The notes: generated by a model from the sequence alone, not told the origin. Positions 48,001-57,150 are shown, counted from the first letter of the stretch. The stretch: DNA of 64,000 bases from Anarhynchus alexandrinus (GCA_008711295.1 VUYV01000010.1:7206589-7270588); one strand, 5' to 3'. Program-made: numbers and translations.

Positions 48001-51000
48001 AAGCTCAGTCCTAGGGCCAGCTGCTAGGCTTTGGGCTGTCTCGCCAGGCTGGGAAGCTGCTTGTCTCAGGGGGCTGGGATGTATCCTTGTATTCCTGCCC
48101 CCATTGCTTCCCCTTTGCCAGATGGGTATTCCTTGGCTGTAATGATGCTTTTGTGCTCAGAGCTCAGCTTGACCTGGGCTGGGGGGGTTTCTCCCTGCAG
48201 TACCTACAGATGCTTTGGCTAACAAGTTGTTTGGAGTCCCCGAGCCTTCAACCATCGCCCGGTCTTTGCCTACAACTGTACCAGAATCACCCAACTACCG
48301 CAACGCCAGGACCCCCCGGACCCCTCGCACGCCTCAGCTGAAGGACCCGACACAGACGCCCCGGTTCTACCCGGTGGTGAAAGAGGGCAGGACGATAGAT
48401 GCCAAGGTGGGACCAGGGCTGGGGTGCGGGACGGGAGCTGGGGTTTCCCGACTGGGGAGGAAGGGGACTCATCCCTGATGCACCATGTCTTGCAGACTCC
48501 ACGGAAGAGGAAGACAAGGCACAGTTCGAACCCTCCGATGGAGTGCCACGTGGGCTGGGTGATGGACTCTCGGGAGCATAGGCCCCGAACTGCCTCCATC
48601 AGGTAACGGAGGCAGATGTGCATGATCATGGAGGACCCAGAAATGGGAAATGGAGCGTCTGGTGGGAAGGAAGGGGAAAGGCAGCATCTTGTCTTGGAGG
48701 GGAGGTCTGCTGTTATGTGGCTGCAGAAAGGGTTGGGGTCCAACTTGTCCCCCCTGGAACGAGCTGAGGGAAGTCTGAAGTCTTGAAATAATGAGATGAG
48801 ACTCGGTTGGGAACGTTGGTTCCCTTCCTTGTAGGATACCCCATGGCTCGGGTCCAAAACCCAGAGCAGATAGTCACAGGGAGTCAGTAGGACCAACAGA
48901 AAAGTGTTGCAGGGTGGAGCGTGACCCCACTCTGCTGTCGGTTGGGTGATGCCAAGGAAGGGGGTTGATGGGAATCTCTTGTGCTCAGCTCCAGCCCCTC
49001 GGAGGGGACCCCGGCCGTTGGAAGCTACGGCTGCACCCCGCAGTCCCTGCCCAAGTTCCAGCATCCTTCGCACGAGCTGCTCAAGGAGAACGGCTTCACG
49101 CAACATGTCTACCACAAGTACCGTCGGCGCTGCCTTAACGGTAAGCATGCTTGCACCACGGGGCATGGGGCAGGGTGTCTGTGCCCTGCTGTGTTGGGGG
49201 GCAGGGTATGGTGGCAGAGCACGCACACAGAGAGAAGCAGGGTCCTACAGGACAACCTTGCTGGTAGCTGATGTTTTCCCACAGCCTGTGGCAAGCATGA
49301 GCTGTGTCAGGGTGTCCAGCACTGGGGCTGGGTGTAGCCACAGGGCCCTCCTGTACATGAGCCCCTGTGCAGAGCTGGTTCCATGAGAGAGGATCTGTCT
49401 TGTCATCATCCCCTCTTCCCAAAACAGAGCGGAAACGACTGGGCATTGGTCAGTCCCAGGAGATGAACACGCTCTTCCGGTTTTGGTCCTTCTTCCTCCG
49501 AGATCACTTCAACAAGAAAATGTATGAGGAATTCAAACAACTGGCTGTGGAGGATGGGAAGGAGGGATACAGGTAGGAGAAGAGGGGCAGAGTGGCCTTT
49601 CCTGGGAGGGGAGTGAGAGGGAAGAAGGGTTCAGCCTTTTGCGGCACTCATGGCAAAACAAAGGCAGCGTCTCTGCCTTCCTTGAAGGTGGGACTGGGGC
49701 CACCCTCAGTCACCTCCGGCTGCTGGCGCACAGCGGGGCTCTTGCCTCGAGAGCCTCTCTGCCCGGGTGTTGTGTGCACCGCTGTCTGAGCACCACGTGC
49801 TGCTCTGTTCCCAGGTACGGTCTGGAGTGCCTTTTCAGATACTACAGCTATGGGCTGGAGAAGAAATTCCGGCCAGACATATTTAAAGACTTTCAAGAAG
49901 AGACCATTAAGGATTACGAAGCTGGTAGGTGCCTCATTTGGCCTCCTCTGGGGCTGGCAGTGGTTTAGCTCAGCTGCATGGCTGCCCCTGGGCCTCTTCT
50001 CATGACTTTGGGGAAGCCACGTAATGCTGTACATTAATGTGTGCGATGGGGACCAGCTGGATGTCCTGTTGCTCACTTCACGGGAGAGGGTTGGGCAGAC
50101 ACTTACCAGCCTGAAGAGTGCTGGCGAGGTGGAGGGGGGCATAATGGGAGGCGGTAGCTCTCCCAAAACATTTTTCTAGAGACACTGATTCCTCTAGAAT
50201 TTCTCAAGGCCCTGCAGTAGCTGAGCCTTGTCACGACCAGGTCAGCTAAGCCTGGAGACATCCCCTGTCAAGAAGGCTACCCAGTATTGATGTAGGTTGC
50301 TTCCCTCCAGGTTCTCCCTCTTGCCTTGGTTGTGGCCACCAGTGGGACAGGAGGGTCTGGGGGGTGAGCGGTGGGGAAGCCTGGAGGAAAGGGTTCTGAC
50401 ATCTGGTTTGATTTTTTTTATTATTGTTATTATTTTATTTTTTATCCTGCTGACATCTGGCTTGGTTTTCTCCCTCTCCAGGACAGCTCTATGGGCTGGA
50501 AAAGTTCTGGGCCTTCTTAAAATATTCCAAAGCCAAAAATCTGGACATTAACAGCAAACTGCAAGAATACCTCAGCAAGTTCAAGCGCCTCGAGGACTTC
50601 CGAGTGGATGTGAGTAGACACAATGCCTGCACCACACTGATGGCCCCTGCAAAAACACCCGGCGGCCCCCTCCAAGGAGGATTTTGGGGGCCGGTCCCCA
50701 AGCGGTGCCAGGCAGGGGAAGTCAGTGACACCTAGTGTCATGCCCTATCATTGCAGCCAGACCAGGAACAAGCTGCAGGGTTTGATCATTGCAAATCCAC
50801 TTCAGAGTGGCTCTCTGGGGAATTGGATGAGCACATCTTCCCCGATGAGCTGAGGAGAGAGGAGGAAAGTGAGTCTCGATGGCTTGAGTGGAGCCAGCAT
50901 TGTGGGGAGCTTCAGCTCCCAGACTTCTGGACTGTGCCCCTGTGTGGGAAGGAGGTGCCTAGGAGCAAATTGTCACCCTTGTGCTTGATTGGAAGTCAGT

Positions 51001-51422
51001 CTGTCTTTCTGTCAGCAAATCTGGCAGCGGTAGATTTGGAGAGGAGGGCAGCTGTGTGCTTGGGGTGAGTATGTGTGTTCCTTGTGGGTCAGGGAGAAAA
51101 GTTGCAACTGGAGGTTTGCAGGAGGGCTGTTCTCTGATTCAGGGGGAGGGCATCTGCATTTGGAGGACACTGTGCTGATACCGGGGTGCTTCTCTTCCAG
51201 CCACCCATGGGGGAGGAAGGTGGACACAAGAGATACCCTACGACGTCAGGGGGAGATGGCAGGAAGCGCTACCCATCCCAGTCTTCCAGCAAAACGGTCA
51301 GCCAGTGCCCATCCAGCCAAGCCCACGCCTCGCCCAGCCAGCCTGCACAAGAGGATGCCAAAAACCTGAGCCAGCAATCCCCTGCCCAGTCGGCTGCAGA
51401 ATCGCAGACAGTGGGGAAGTAG
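8723..51422 (+). CDS. LARP1: LARP1, La-related protein 1 (19 coding exons)
   Basis: LARP1 is a cytoplasmic RNA-binding protein that controls translation and stability of 5'TOP mRNAs downstream of mTORC1 and contacts poly(A)-binding protein. Joining 19 exons, all with GT/AG borders and matching phases, gives about 1045 residues; from memory the human protein is about 1096. Visible parts: a proline- and glutamate-rich N-terminus, a lysine/glutamate-rich stretch at about 170-220, eight RG pairs at about 295-310, the La motif at about 345-437, an acidic segment after about 540, and the DM15 repeats at about 829-970. DM15 includes [11 protein letters not shown], the part of the family reported to bind the m7G cap. 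The tail is polar and serine-rich. The start at 8723 ([11 protein letters not shown]) matches the mammalian N-terminus. Identification rests on recognising the protein, not on a search. Confidence 0.97.
9204..9334. other. Assembly gap, 131 N
   Basis: This is an unsequenced stretch in the GC-rich start of LARP1 intron 1. Extremely GC-rich sequence on both sides is the likely cause. Open frames crossing it are meaningless. Confidence 0.99.
16325..16590. promoter_or_regulatory. CpG-rich patch inside LARP1 intron 1
   Basis: By eye there are more than twenty CpG dinucleotides in about 265 bases, far above the surrounding intron. There is no recognisable exon. Candidates are an alternative LARP1 promoter, an enhancer, or a GC-rich relic. 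Only the composition is seen; the function is inferred. Confidence 0.4.
19191..19209. repeat. Poly-G tract with nearby N
   Basis: Thirteen G, one A and five G, followed by an undetermined base at 19217. This is probably a sequencing-difficult homopolymer and potentially G-quadruplex forming. Confidence 0.9.
21088..21101. repeat. Poly-C tract (14 C)
   Basis: A run of fourteen C in intron 1, preceded by T-rich sequence and followed by GCAG. It resembles a polypyrimidine/AG acceptor, but no convincing exon follows. Confidence 0.9.
25195..25221 (+). CDS. LARP1: Candidate LARP1 microexon, 27 bases (not confirmed)
   Basis: A perfect branch-point-like TACTAAT at 25161-25167 is followed by a long T/C tract and ACAG. 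The branch A lies 29 bases before the exon, and the exon ends CTG|GTATGT. The 27 bases are a multiple of three and, in the phase 1 frame of intron 1, are open. They would insert the nine residues DIFPTDGQS before EHTTPAK. I do not know this exon from mammalian LARP1. T-rich sequence can produce chance acceptors, so this is a candidate only. Confidence 0.4.
25356..25455. repeat. A/C-rich low-complexity tract
   Basis: About 100 bases of A runs with CAAA, CCAA and ACCC words on the + strand, lying 135 bases downstream of the microexon candidate. CA-rich intronic sequence can bind hnRNP L type splicing factors, so a role in regulating that exon is conceivable but is inference. Confidence 0.8.
36399..36433. 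repeat. T-rich low-complexity tract
   Basis: Nearly pure T with a few G and C interruptions in intron 1. No convincing exon follows the tract. Confidence 0.85.
39037..39098 (+). CDS. LARP1: LARP1 coding exon 2
   Basis: Acceptor TTTTTGCAG, donor AAG|GTAAGG. It completes codon 119 and encodes residues to 139, beginning [13 protein letters not shown] and ending QRKGSK, closely matching the mammalian segment. It ends in phase 0. The following intron is 1642 bases and shows no further exon that I can support. Confidence 0.95.
40741..40806 (+). CDS. LARP1: LARP1 coding exon 3
   Basis: Residues 140-161, beginning [15 protein letters not shown] and ending AHKSVQ; this block is nearly invariant in LARP1. 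Acceptor GGATACAAG, donor CAG|GTGAGA; both sides are phase 0. The following intron is 789 bases. Confidence 0.95.
41596..41767 (+). CDS. LARP1: LARP1 coding exon 4
   Basis: Encodes residues 162-218 plus one base, a charged lysine/glutamate-rich block containing [18 protein letters not shown] and [15 protein letters not shown]. The acceptor is a tandem CAGCAG, so the exon may start at 41596 (adds Gln) or 41599. Donor AAAG|GTAAGG, phase 1. The following intron is 604 bases. Confidence 0.93.
42372..42503 (+). CDS. LARP1: LARP1 coding exon 5
   Basis: Begins [20 protein letters not shown], strongly conserved, then a basic, asparagine-rich stretch ending NRSELK. Phase 1 at both ends; acceptor TTTTGCAG, donor AAAG|GTGGGG. 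The following intron is only 193 bases. Confidence 0.94.
42697..42840 (+). CDS. LARP1: LARP1 coding exon 6 (RG-rich)
   Basis: Residues about 263-310. It contains [11 protein letters not shown] and then eight consecutive RG pairs after a phenylalanine, the RG box expected of LARP1 and a probable RNA-binding and arginine-methylation segment. As far as I remember, the region before DETSSVKS is shorter than in the human protein. Phase 1 at both ends. The following intron is 714 bases. Confidence 0.94.
43555..43717 (+). CDS. LARP1: LARP1 coding exon 7
   Basis: Residues 311-364 plus two bases. It reads [32 protein letters not shown] and [10 protein letters not shown], leading into the La motif. 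Acceptor CCCACAG, donor AT|GTAAGC, phase 2. The following intron is 273 bases. Confidence 0.95.
43991..44135 (+). CDS. LARP1: LARP1 coding exon 8 (La motif core)
   Basis: Residues 365-413, including [20 protein letters not shown] and [20 protein letters not shown], the diagnostic La-motif winged-helix sequence. The final residues NLIIK join exon 9 ALKDSK in frame. Acceptor GTACAG, donor AAG|GTGAGG, phase 0. The following intron is 225 bases. Confidence 0.97.
44361..44535 (+). CDS. LARP1: LARP1 coding exon 9
   Basis: Residues 414-471 plus one base. It completes the La motif ([14 protein letters not shown]) and continues through [16 protein letters not shown]. Acceptor TTGCAG, donor ACAG|GTGAGC, phase 1. 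The following intron is 899 bases. Confidence 0.95.
45435..45604 (+). CDS. LARP1: LARP1 coding exon 10
   Basis: Residues about 472-528, including [20 protein letters not shown] and [19 protein letters not shown]. This linker is serine/proline-rich; in mammals the equivalent region carries phosphorylation sites. Acceptor GCTCTAG, donor CCCAAG|GTAGGT, phase 0. The following intron is 305 bases. Confidence 0.95.
45910..46269 (+). CDS. LARP1: LARP1 coding exon 11
   Basis: The longest coding exon, residues 529-648. It starts with a glutamine/lysine-rich stretch that is shorter than I recall for human LARP1, then the acidic [19 protein letters not shown] and [19 protein letters not shown], and ends [11 protein letters not shown]. 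Phase 0 at both ends; acceptor CCTGTAG, donor AAG|GTGAGA. The following intron is 1210 bases. Confidence 0.95.
47480..47603 (+). CDS. LARP1: LARP1 coding exon 12
   Basis: Residues 649-689 plus one base: [20 protein letters not shown], then a proline-rich run [18 protein letters not shown]. Acceptor CCAATGCAG, donor CAAG|GTAAGA, phase 1. The following intron is 597 bases. Confidence 0.95.
48201..48406 (+). CDS. LARP1: LARP1 coding exon 13
   Basis: Residues about 690-758: [20 protein letters not shown], then [13 protein letters not shown], a threonine-proline repeat typical of LARP1 that offers several proline-directed kinase sites. Acceptor CTCCCTGCAG, donor AAG|GTGGGA, phase 0. The following intron is only 89 bases. 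Confidence 0.95.
48496..48602 (+). CDS. LARP1: LARP1 coding exon 14
   Basis: Residues 759-793 plus two bases: [14 protein letters not shown], then [17 protein letters not shown]. The first codon is Thr where I recall Met in human. Acceptor CTTGCAG, donor ATCAG|GTAACG, phase 2. The following intron is 386 bases. Confidence 0.95.
48989..49140 (+). CDS. LARP1: LARP1 coding exon 15 (DM15 begins)
   Basis: Residues 794-844 plus one base. After [15 protein letters not shown] it enters the first DM15 repeat with [18 protein letters not shown]. Acceptor GTGCTCAG, donor AACG|GTAAGC, phase 1. The following intron is 287 bases. Confidence 0.95.
49428..49572 (+). CDS. LARP1: LARP1 coding exon 16 (DM15)
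   Basis: Residues about 845-892 plus two bases: [20 protein letters not shown], then [19 protein letters not shown]. These are helical DM15 repeat residues, almost identical to mammals. Acceptor AAAACAG, donor ACAG|GTAGGA, phase 2. The following intron is 242 bases. Confidence 0.96.
49815..49924 (+). CDS. LARP1: LARP1 coding exon 17 (DM15 cap-binding segment)
   Basis: Residues about 893-929 plus one base: [20 protein letters not shown], then [17 protein letters not shown]. In human LARP1 aromatic and basic residues of this repeat contact the m7G cap and the first TOP cytidine; all the recognisable aromatics are present. Acceptor TTCCCAG, donor GCTG|GTAGGT. The following intron is 557 bases. 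Confidence 0.96.
50482..50609 (+). CDS. LARP1: LARP1 coding exon 18 (DM15 end)
   Basis: Residues 930-972: [20 protein letters not shown] to the end of DM15 at KRLEDFRVD. Acceptor CTCTCCAG, donor GAT|GTGAGT, phase 0. The following intron is 591 bases and contains the candidate cassette exon at 50757-50868. Confidence 0.96.
50757..50868 (+). CDS. LARP1: Candidate alternative LARP1 exon, 112 bases (not confirmed)
   Basis: This stretch is open in the exon 18 frame, preceded by CATTGCAG and followed by the strong donor GGAAA|GTGAGT. It would encode 37 acidic residues starting [12 protein letters not shown] and including [14 protein letters not shown]. Its length is 3n+1, so splicing to exon 19 would read that exon in another frame. 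That frame is open to a TGA at 51497-51499, giving 98 further residues and a protein of about 1108 residues. I do not know it from mammals. Skipping gives the conserved C-terminus. Confidence 0.35.
51201..51422 (+). CDS. LARP1: LARP1 coding exon 19 (C-terminus and stop)
   Basis: Residues 973-1045 followed by TAG at 51420-51422. It begins [11 protein letters not shown] as in other LARP1 proteins, then is rich in Ser, Gln, Pro and Ala and ends ESQTVGK, similar to the mammalian end TLGK. The segment is probably disordered. Acceptor CTTCCAG. Confidence 0.95.
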   Translation, partial: PPMGEEGGHKRYPTTSGGDGRKRYPSQSSSKTVSQCPSSQAHASPSQPAQEDAKNLSQQSPAQSAAESQTVGK

Positions 51423-52370
51423 AGAGGCTGCAGCGTCTGCTTCCTGCCGGGGGATGGGGTGGGTTGGTGGGGGACTGGCTCAGAGAAGGGGAGACGTGAG
51501 GGATGGGACAGGAAGGGAGCTGGAAGGTGGGTGCCCAGGAATAGGCTGCTTGGGAGAAACTTCAACGCACACAATTTTTTCTCTTGTGGCTGGAAAGCAA
51601 AGACGATCTGCATCTAAAACACCATTTTGCTATTACAACCCTGACCAGAGCCAGACCTGCTCCCGGCAGACCCACCCTTTGCTTTTCCTTCCCTCCCCTC
51701 CTGTGCACACACTCATGTCTTAGTGTCTCTTCAAAAAAAAAAAAAATGTTCTGGCTGGGTTGGAAAGGGGAGATTTTTTTTTATTATTATATATATATAT
51801 CAAGTTTTAAATTATTGCTAGAAGTTCGTCTGGATTTACCAAAACAAGTCTGCTCTGCGCGGCCCCAACGACTCCCCTCTGTGTCCCCCCTCGGATCGCA
51901 GGGCAGCCTGCTTAAGAAGCTCGGAGGAGCGAGGTTCCCCGATGGGGGACCGAAGCCGCAGCGTGTTGCGATGCTGCGGAGCCTCTGATCTCCATGACCT
52001 GGCTGACGTCTCCCATTCCACGTGCGGCGGTGCCTCTCCGACACTGACCGCCGCGACAGGAGCATTGCCCTGTTTGTCCTTCTGGTCCCTCCTCCCCAGC
52101 GTCTTCACCTCCAACCTTCCCGAGGGTCTGGCTCTCCCTCCGCCCGCCTCTCCCTTCCATCACGGACAATTTGGAAGTCAACCAAAGGACCTTTGCCAAG
52201 GATAGGCTCGTTCTGACTCCTTCCTGCGAGGACGGCTGGTGGGAGGCCAGCAGGCACCTGGACTCGAGCCTGCGTGGACGGTGCACCTGCTGCTCCAGGA
52301 ACGCCCATCGCATGCAAAGACAGGACTTTGCAGAAGGAGGTTTTCTCTTCCTTTTCCCTAGGAAAAATGA

Positions 52371-52538
52371 AACGACAACAAAAAAAAAAGAAAAAAAAAA
52401 CCAACAAAAAAACCCACAACAACAAAAAAACTCTTTAAAAAGACACATCTCCCTTTGCTTTCTTCCTTGGAAATATTATTGAAGAAAAAACAAACAAACA
52501 AAAAAACAAACAAACAAAAAAACACACAAAAAAAAAGA
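52371..52538. repeat. LARP1: A-rich / (CAAA)n tracts in LARP1 3' UTR
   Basis: Two A-rich blocks, 52371-52440 (long A runs broken by C or G) and 52481-52538 (CAAA repeats), are separated by a 40-base unique segment. In the mRNA these would be internal poly(A)-like sequences. Confidence 0.9.
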
Positions 52539-55310
52539 GTTGCCTTATGGTGGAGCTGGACGGGGGAGGCTTGCTGGCTTCCTGCACCCTGGGGCGCGCT
52601 GGGCTCTCGGCCCCCCCCGGCCCAGAGACTCCTCACGGCATTGCTGCCGAGCTGATCTTCCCCGCGGCCTTTCCTCTGACCCCGCAGCTCGCTCGGATGC
52701 TTCCCCCCCCCATCACGGAGACCCCCTGCCCGCCCTGGTTGTCATGGGGGAAGGTGCCGAGGGCAGTCAAATCCAAGACTTGTGCTCACGAAGTAGCTGA
52801 AGCCGCTACGTTGTGTATATACCGTTGTAGCTTCCTCCCTGCAATGGTGACTGTACGTGCTTATGGCCTCGCTCGGACTCCCGTGCTCTCTCTGGGCAGG
52901 CTGGGGCGGGAGGGTGGTCTGCTCCTCTCTGTGCCTCCAGCGTGGTCGGGAGGTGAGTGGGGAGATCCATCGCAGCAGTTGGAGGGACTGGTCCTTGCTG
53001 TGAGCAAGTGGGAGGGCTGGCGTGTCCCTGGTGTGACAATGCTGTAGACTGATGAGGGAGTGACGCAGCCCTGGGGAACGCGTCTCTCACAGCCGTCACT
53101 GGCCTGGGGCTGCTGGTGGGTGCGAGTAGGAGACCTGCCCAGCAAAGGAGGGATCTCGCCTGGGTTTTCTCATGTGTCACGTCTTAGGGGATGGCTGTGT
53201 GGAGCCTCCTGCTCAGGGCAGCTTCCCTGCACGTCTCCAAGGGCTGAGATAACACTGTGCTGCTCTTTGCTCGGCTGAGCCAAGGGGATGGCTGCAGAGC
53301 TGCTGTGGCATTTACTTGGCTCGTCTACCCAGCTGCAGGTGGGCTTCAGCAGGCAAACCCTCCCCAGGCTGGCGAGCTGCCTTCCCTCGCAGGGGGCATG
53401 TGTTGGAGGGGTGCGATTTGCTCCTGGGGCCCAGAAGTAGCACTGGAATGTTGTCCTCTCACCATAAGGGTGGAAGCTCCTTTTCAGCCGGAGCTGCTTG
53501 CCTTGCTGCCACTGTGCTCCATCTCCTGGGTCGGGATACCTGCTCTGCAGCTGGTATGGTTGTGGCTCCAGCATCCCATCCTCATGAGCTGCACAGCGTG
53601 CTCCTGAGCACGTTGCGGAGCAAGCACTGCAGTGGGCTACTCAAAGATGTAGCTAATTGCATTACCCTCTCTGCAAAATCACAAGCTGGTACCGAACAGC
53701 GTTTTCCCAAAGTATCCAGTTGATCCAGTGCTGTGTCTCCTAGCTGGGAGGGGAAGTCATCTCTCCAGGGCTGTCCCCGTACAGCTGCGGGGCTGGTGGA
53801 TGGGAGCAGCCCGATGAGAGTGGAGATGAAGAGGACGAGCTTGGGCAAGTTGTCCATCAGCAGTGGCTGTGGGTGCTCGTGGGGCCCTGGCTGAAGTTAG
53901 CACCTTTCCGAACTGACACTGCGTCGAAGATGCTGCTTTAGTGGGGGGGTGGGAGGGGAGGAGGTGGGCTGGTCCGCGTGGAGCAGCTTTGTGAACTGCT
54001 GCTAGGGTTGAAAGCACAGCTGGGTTTGAGTGAGGCCGGGTAGCTGCTACTTCGCCGTTTCCTGGTGGTGTGATCCTGCCCTGGTTTGTCTGCCCCTGCC
54101 ACATCACCCGGCAGCTCGGTACCGCTCACAGGCCCCATTCCAGCACCCCAACCTGTCCGAGCCTGCGGCTTGCTCCGTTACAGCAGCAGTGCCCCGGGGC
54201 TGCGGGGTGGTACCTGGGCAAGATGGGCAAGTAACGCTTGTACAGTGCTGCGGCCGTGACTGTTATCTCTGTAATTCCCCTCTCGTGAGCTGGAGTCAGA
54301 TCTCTGAGGTTACGGATGCGGCTGGGTTTGCCCCTGATTTGGGAAGGAGGAGCCTCGGAGGCGGGAGGTGGGGGTTGATCCAGGGCGTTGGAGATGCGTT
54401 GCTGGTTGTTCACAAGTGGATGTGGGTCTGGGTGTGCTGCGGGTGGTCCTTTGCTGCTGCATCCCCATGGTCCTCTTCTCGGTGTGTGTTCTCTTTTTGA
54501 AGCCAATTGTCTGCGTTTTAGCAACAAATTAAATAGGAAATGAGGAGGAATGAGCTCCTCTGTGGAACAACTCGTGCTGTGGAGTTGTTGCTTGTGGAGC
54601 AGACTGTGGAATTGCTTGGGTGTTAGAAGAGGTAAGGAGTTTCCCAAAAGCTGAATTGATTTAAATTATTTTTTAATTTCTAAGTCTGAGACTCTCTAGT
54701 CTTGGCACAGAAGAGGTTTTTTTCCCCCCTCTGCTGAGTCAGTGGTTTGTCACATCAGTGTGGCTGAGGGCCCCGTATGAAATCCCCATTTCCCAGGGGA
54801 AGGTGGGTCAGAAGAGCAATCCCAGCGGTCCCGCCACCCTCCAGGTTTGCGGACTGTGTGCCTTGTTTTACTGTCCGTGGGGCAGCAGCGTGGCCAGGGA
54901 GCGAAGGAAAGACATGACAGCCTGAGGCAGCTGTTCCTTGTTCCCGCCTGTCTTCCTCCGCACTTGGGGAACGCGGGCAGTGCGCTTCTCTCTGCCGCGG
55001 CGCGTTGCCGCCGGTCATGGCGTGGGTGGTGGCAGAGGGCAGGGAGTTCTGTGCTGGGCAGTGGCCATGGTGAGGCCAGGGCCGCAGAGCGTGTGGTCCA
55101 CGCCAGGCTGAGGAGGGGCTGACCGCAGCAAGGCTTTCCCCTCTTGTGGCTGACACAGGGGACGGGTCTGCGGAGGCACTTTCCCTCTCGCTGTGTACAA
55201 AAGGCATCGCACACAGCGTGTTCCACCGCTGGACAAAGGGATGGCTGTCCAGAGCGGGGTTTTGCTTTTAGCTTGGATGCTTCACCATGATCGTGTTTTG
55301 TGCTGCTTTC

Positions 55311-56225
55311 TTTTTTTTTTTTTTTTTTTTTNNNNNNNNNNNNNNNNNNNNNNNNNNNNNNNNNNNNNNNNNNNNNNNNNNNNNNNNNNNNNNNNNNNNN
55401 NNNNNNNNNNNNNNNNNNNNNNNNNNNNNNNNNNNNNNNNNNNNNNNNNNNNNNNNNNNNNNNNNNNNNNNNNNNNNNNNNNNNNNNNNNNNNNNNNNNN
55501 NNNNNNNNNNNNNNNNNNNNNNNNNNNNNNNNNNNNNNNNNNNNNNNNNNNNNNNNNNNNNNNNNNNNNNNNNNNNNNNNNNNNNNNNNNNNNNNNNNNN
55601 NNNNNNNNNNNNNNNNNNNNNNNNNNNNNNNNNNNNNNNNNNNNNNNNNNNNNNNNNNNNNNNNNNNNNNNNNNNNNNNNNNNNNNNNNNNNNNNNNNNN
55701 NNNNNNNNNNNNNNNNNNNNNNNNNNNNNNNNNNNNNNNNNNNNNNNNNNNNNNNNNNNNNNNNNNNNNNNNNNNNNNNNNNNNNNNNNNNNNNNNNNNN
55801 NNNNNNNNNNNNNNNNNNNNNNNNNNNNNNNNNNNNNNNNNNNNNNNNNNNNNNNNNNNNNNNNNNNNNNNNNNNNNNNNNNNNNNNNNNNNNNNNNNNN
55901 NNNNNNNNNNNNNNNNNNNNNNNNNNNNNNNNNNNNNNNNNNNNNNNNNNNNNNNNNNNNNNNNNNNNNNNNNNNNNNNNNNNNNNNNNNNNNNNNNNNN
56001 NNNNNNNNNNNNNNNNNNNNNNNNNNNNNNNNNNNNNNNNNNNNNNNNNNNNNNNNNNNNNNNNNNNNNNNNNNNNNNNNNNNNNNNNNNNNNNNNNNNN
56101 NNNNNNNNNNNNNNNNNNNNNNNNNNNNNNNNNNNNNNNNNNNNNNNNNNNNNNNNNNNNNNNNNNNNNNNNNNNNNNNNNNNNNNNNNNNNNNNNNNNN
56201 NNNNNNNNNNTTTTTTTTTTTTTTT
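55311..56225. other. Assembly gap of 879 N inside a poly-T run
   Basis: Twenty-one T (55311-55331) precede N 55332-56210, and fifteen T follow to 56225. The gap therefore opened inside a T homopolymer or between two such tracts, within the LARP1 3' UTR. Open frames spanning it are not real. Confidence 0.98.
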
Positions 56226-57128
56226 CTTAAAGAAAATGTTCATCTCGGTGGTGTGGAGCGGGTGGCTGGAGGGCAGCGTTTCAATGAGTAGTTTACAGTT
56301 TCACTTTCTGCAGACACTTGAACATAGGACCGATGTATCTGTGACAAGCACATCCCCTCGGTGGGAAGCTCCAGAGGAGCGGGGAGCACCCTGGGCGCCA
56401 GCCAGCCCCCTGCGGAGTGTGCTCGGGTCACCCCCAGGGTCCCCGTGCTGTCCCCCTGCGGCTCCCTCTCCATGTGTCAGCTGGGGGCTGGCTTGTGGCA
56501 GTGGTGGCCCTTGCGGGAGGGGGTCCCTGGCACCACTTGGTCCCTCCAGCCTCCCCGGTGCAGCCCTGCTCCCCCTACTCCTCTCCCAGCCTGTCCCGGT
56601 CCCGTTGGGGTCGGAAACCTTTGGATGTGTGGCTCGGAAACCCCCGCTGAGCTGCGCCCTGGTGAGGGTGGCCCTCTGCTCGCTCGCCTGGAGCACAAGG
56701 GGTGATGGTTCGATGTGCTGGCCCTTCTCAAACCCTGTGTGTCCCAACCTCAGCCTTCTGTTTCCCGAAACTAGAAAGTGTGTGCAACCTTCTTCAGCTG
56801 CATTTATCGTAGAGACAAACTTAAAATGACTCATCACAGACCATGTATCACTTGGGAGGAAAATCTTGTTAATATGGCCCGCTGTACATGATCCATCTTC
56901 TGTCGATAGTACATAATCTTTGACCCATGTGCTAGGATCATCATCACATATAAAAGGAAAAGAAAAAAATGTAAAATACTTGAATGAGAGCTTGTATTAT
57001 AACATTAATATTATTCAGAGTATCTGCTTTCTAGGCTGATGTGATTCATTATTCTAGTAATGCTTTAGTCCTTTGTAATTTGTGGTAATTATGCTTTTTC
57101 CTTTTTAATACAAAAAAAAATGTATAAA

Positions 57129-57134
57129 AATAAA
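57129..57134 (+). promoter_or_regulatory. LARP1: LARP1 poly(A) signal AATAAA
   Basis: A canonical hexamer at the end of an AT-rich UTR, followed about 15 bases later by a CA, a plausible cleavage site near 57150, and then by a T/G-rich region. It is the first convincing signal before the convergent FAXDC2 gene. Confidence 0.7.
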
Positions 57135-57150
57135 AACTTCAAAAGACAAT

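Larger units (their letters stand above)
51423..57150 (+). other. LARP1: LARP1 3' UTR
   Basis: No plausible exon follows the stop until an AATAAA at 57129-57134, and the last 350 bases before it are AT-rich and terminal-UTR-like. The UTR would be about 5.7 kb including the 879-base gap. It contains an A run near 51731-51745, a TA repeat near 51786-51800, GC-rich patches at 51850-52050 and 52560-52720, and A-rich tracts at 52371-52538. An ATTAAA near 54528 could give a shorter form. The exact cleavage site is inferred. Confidence 0.75.

Noticed and set aside
54750..56829. Open frames of about 330-510 codons on both strands
   Set aside because: Most of their length is N, which hides stops; the remainder is poly-T or UTR sequence.
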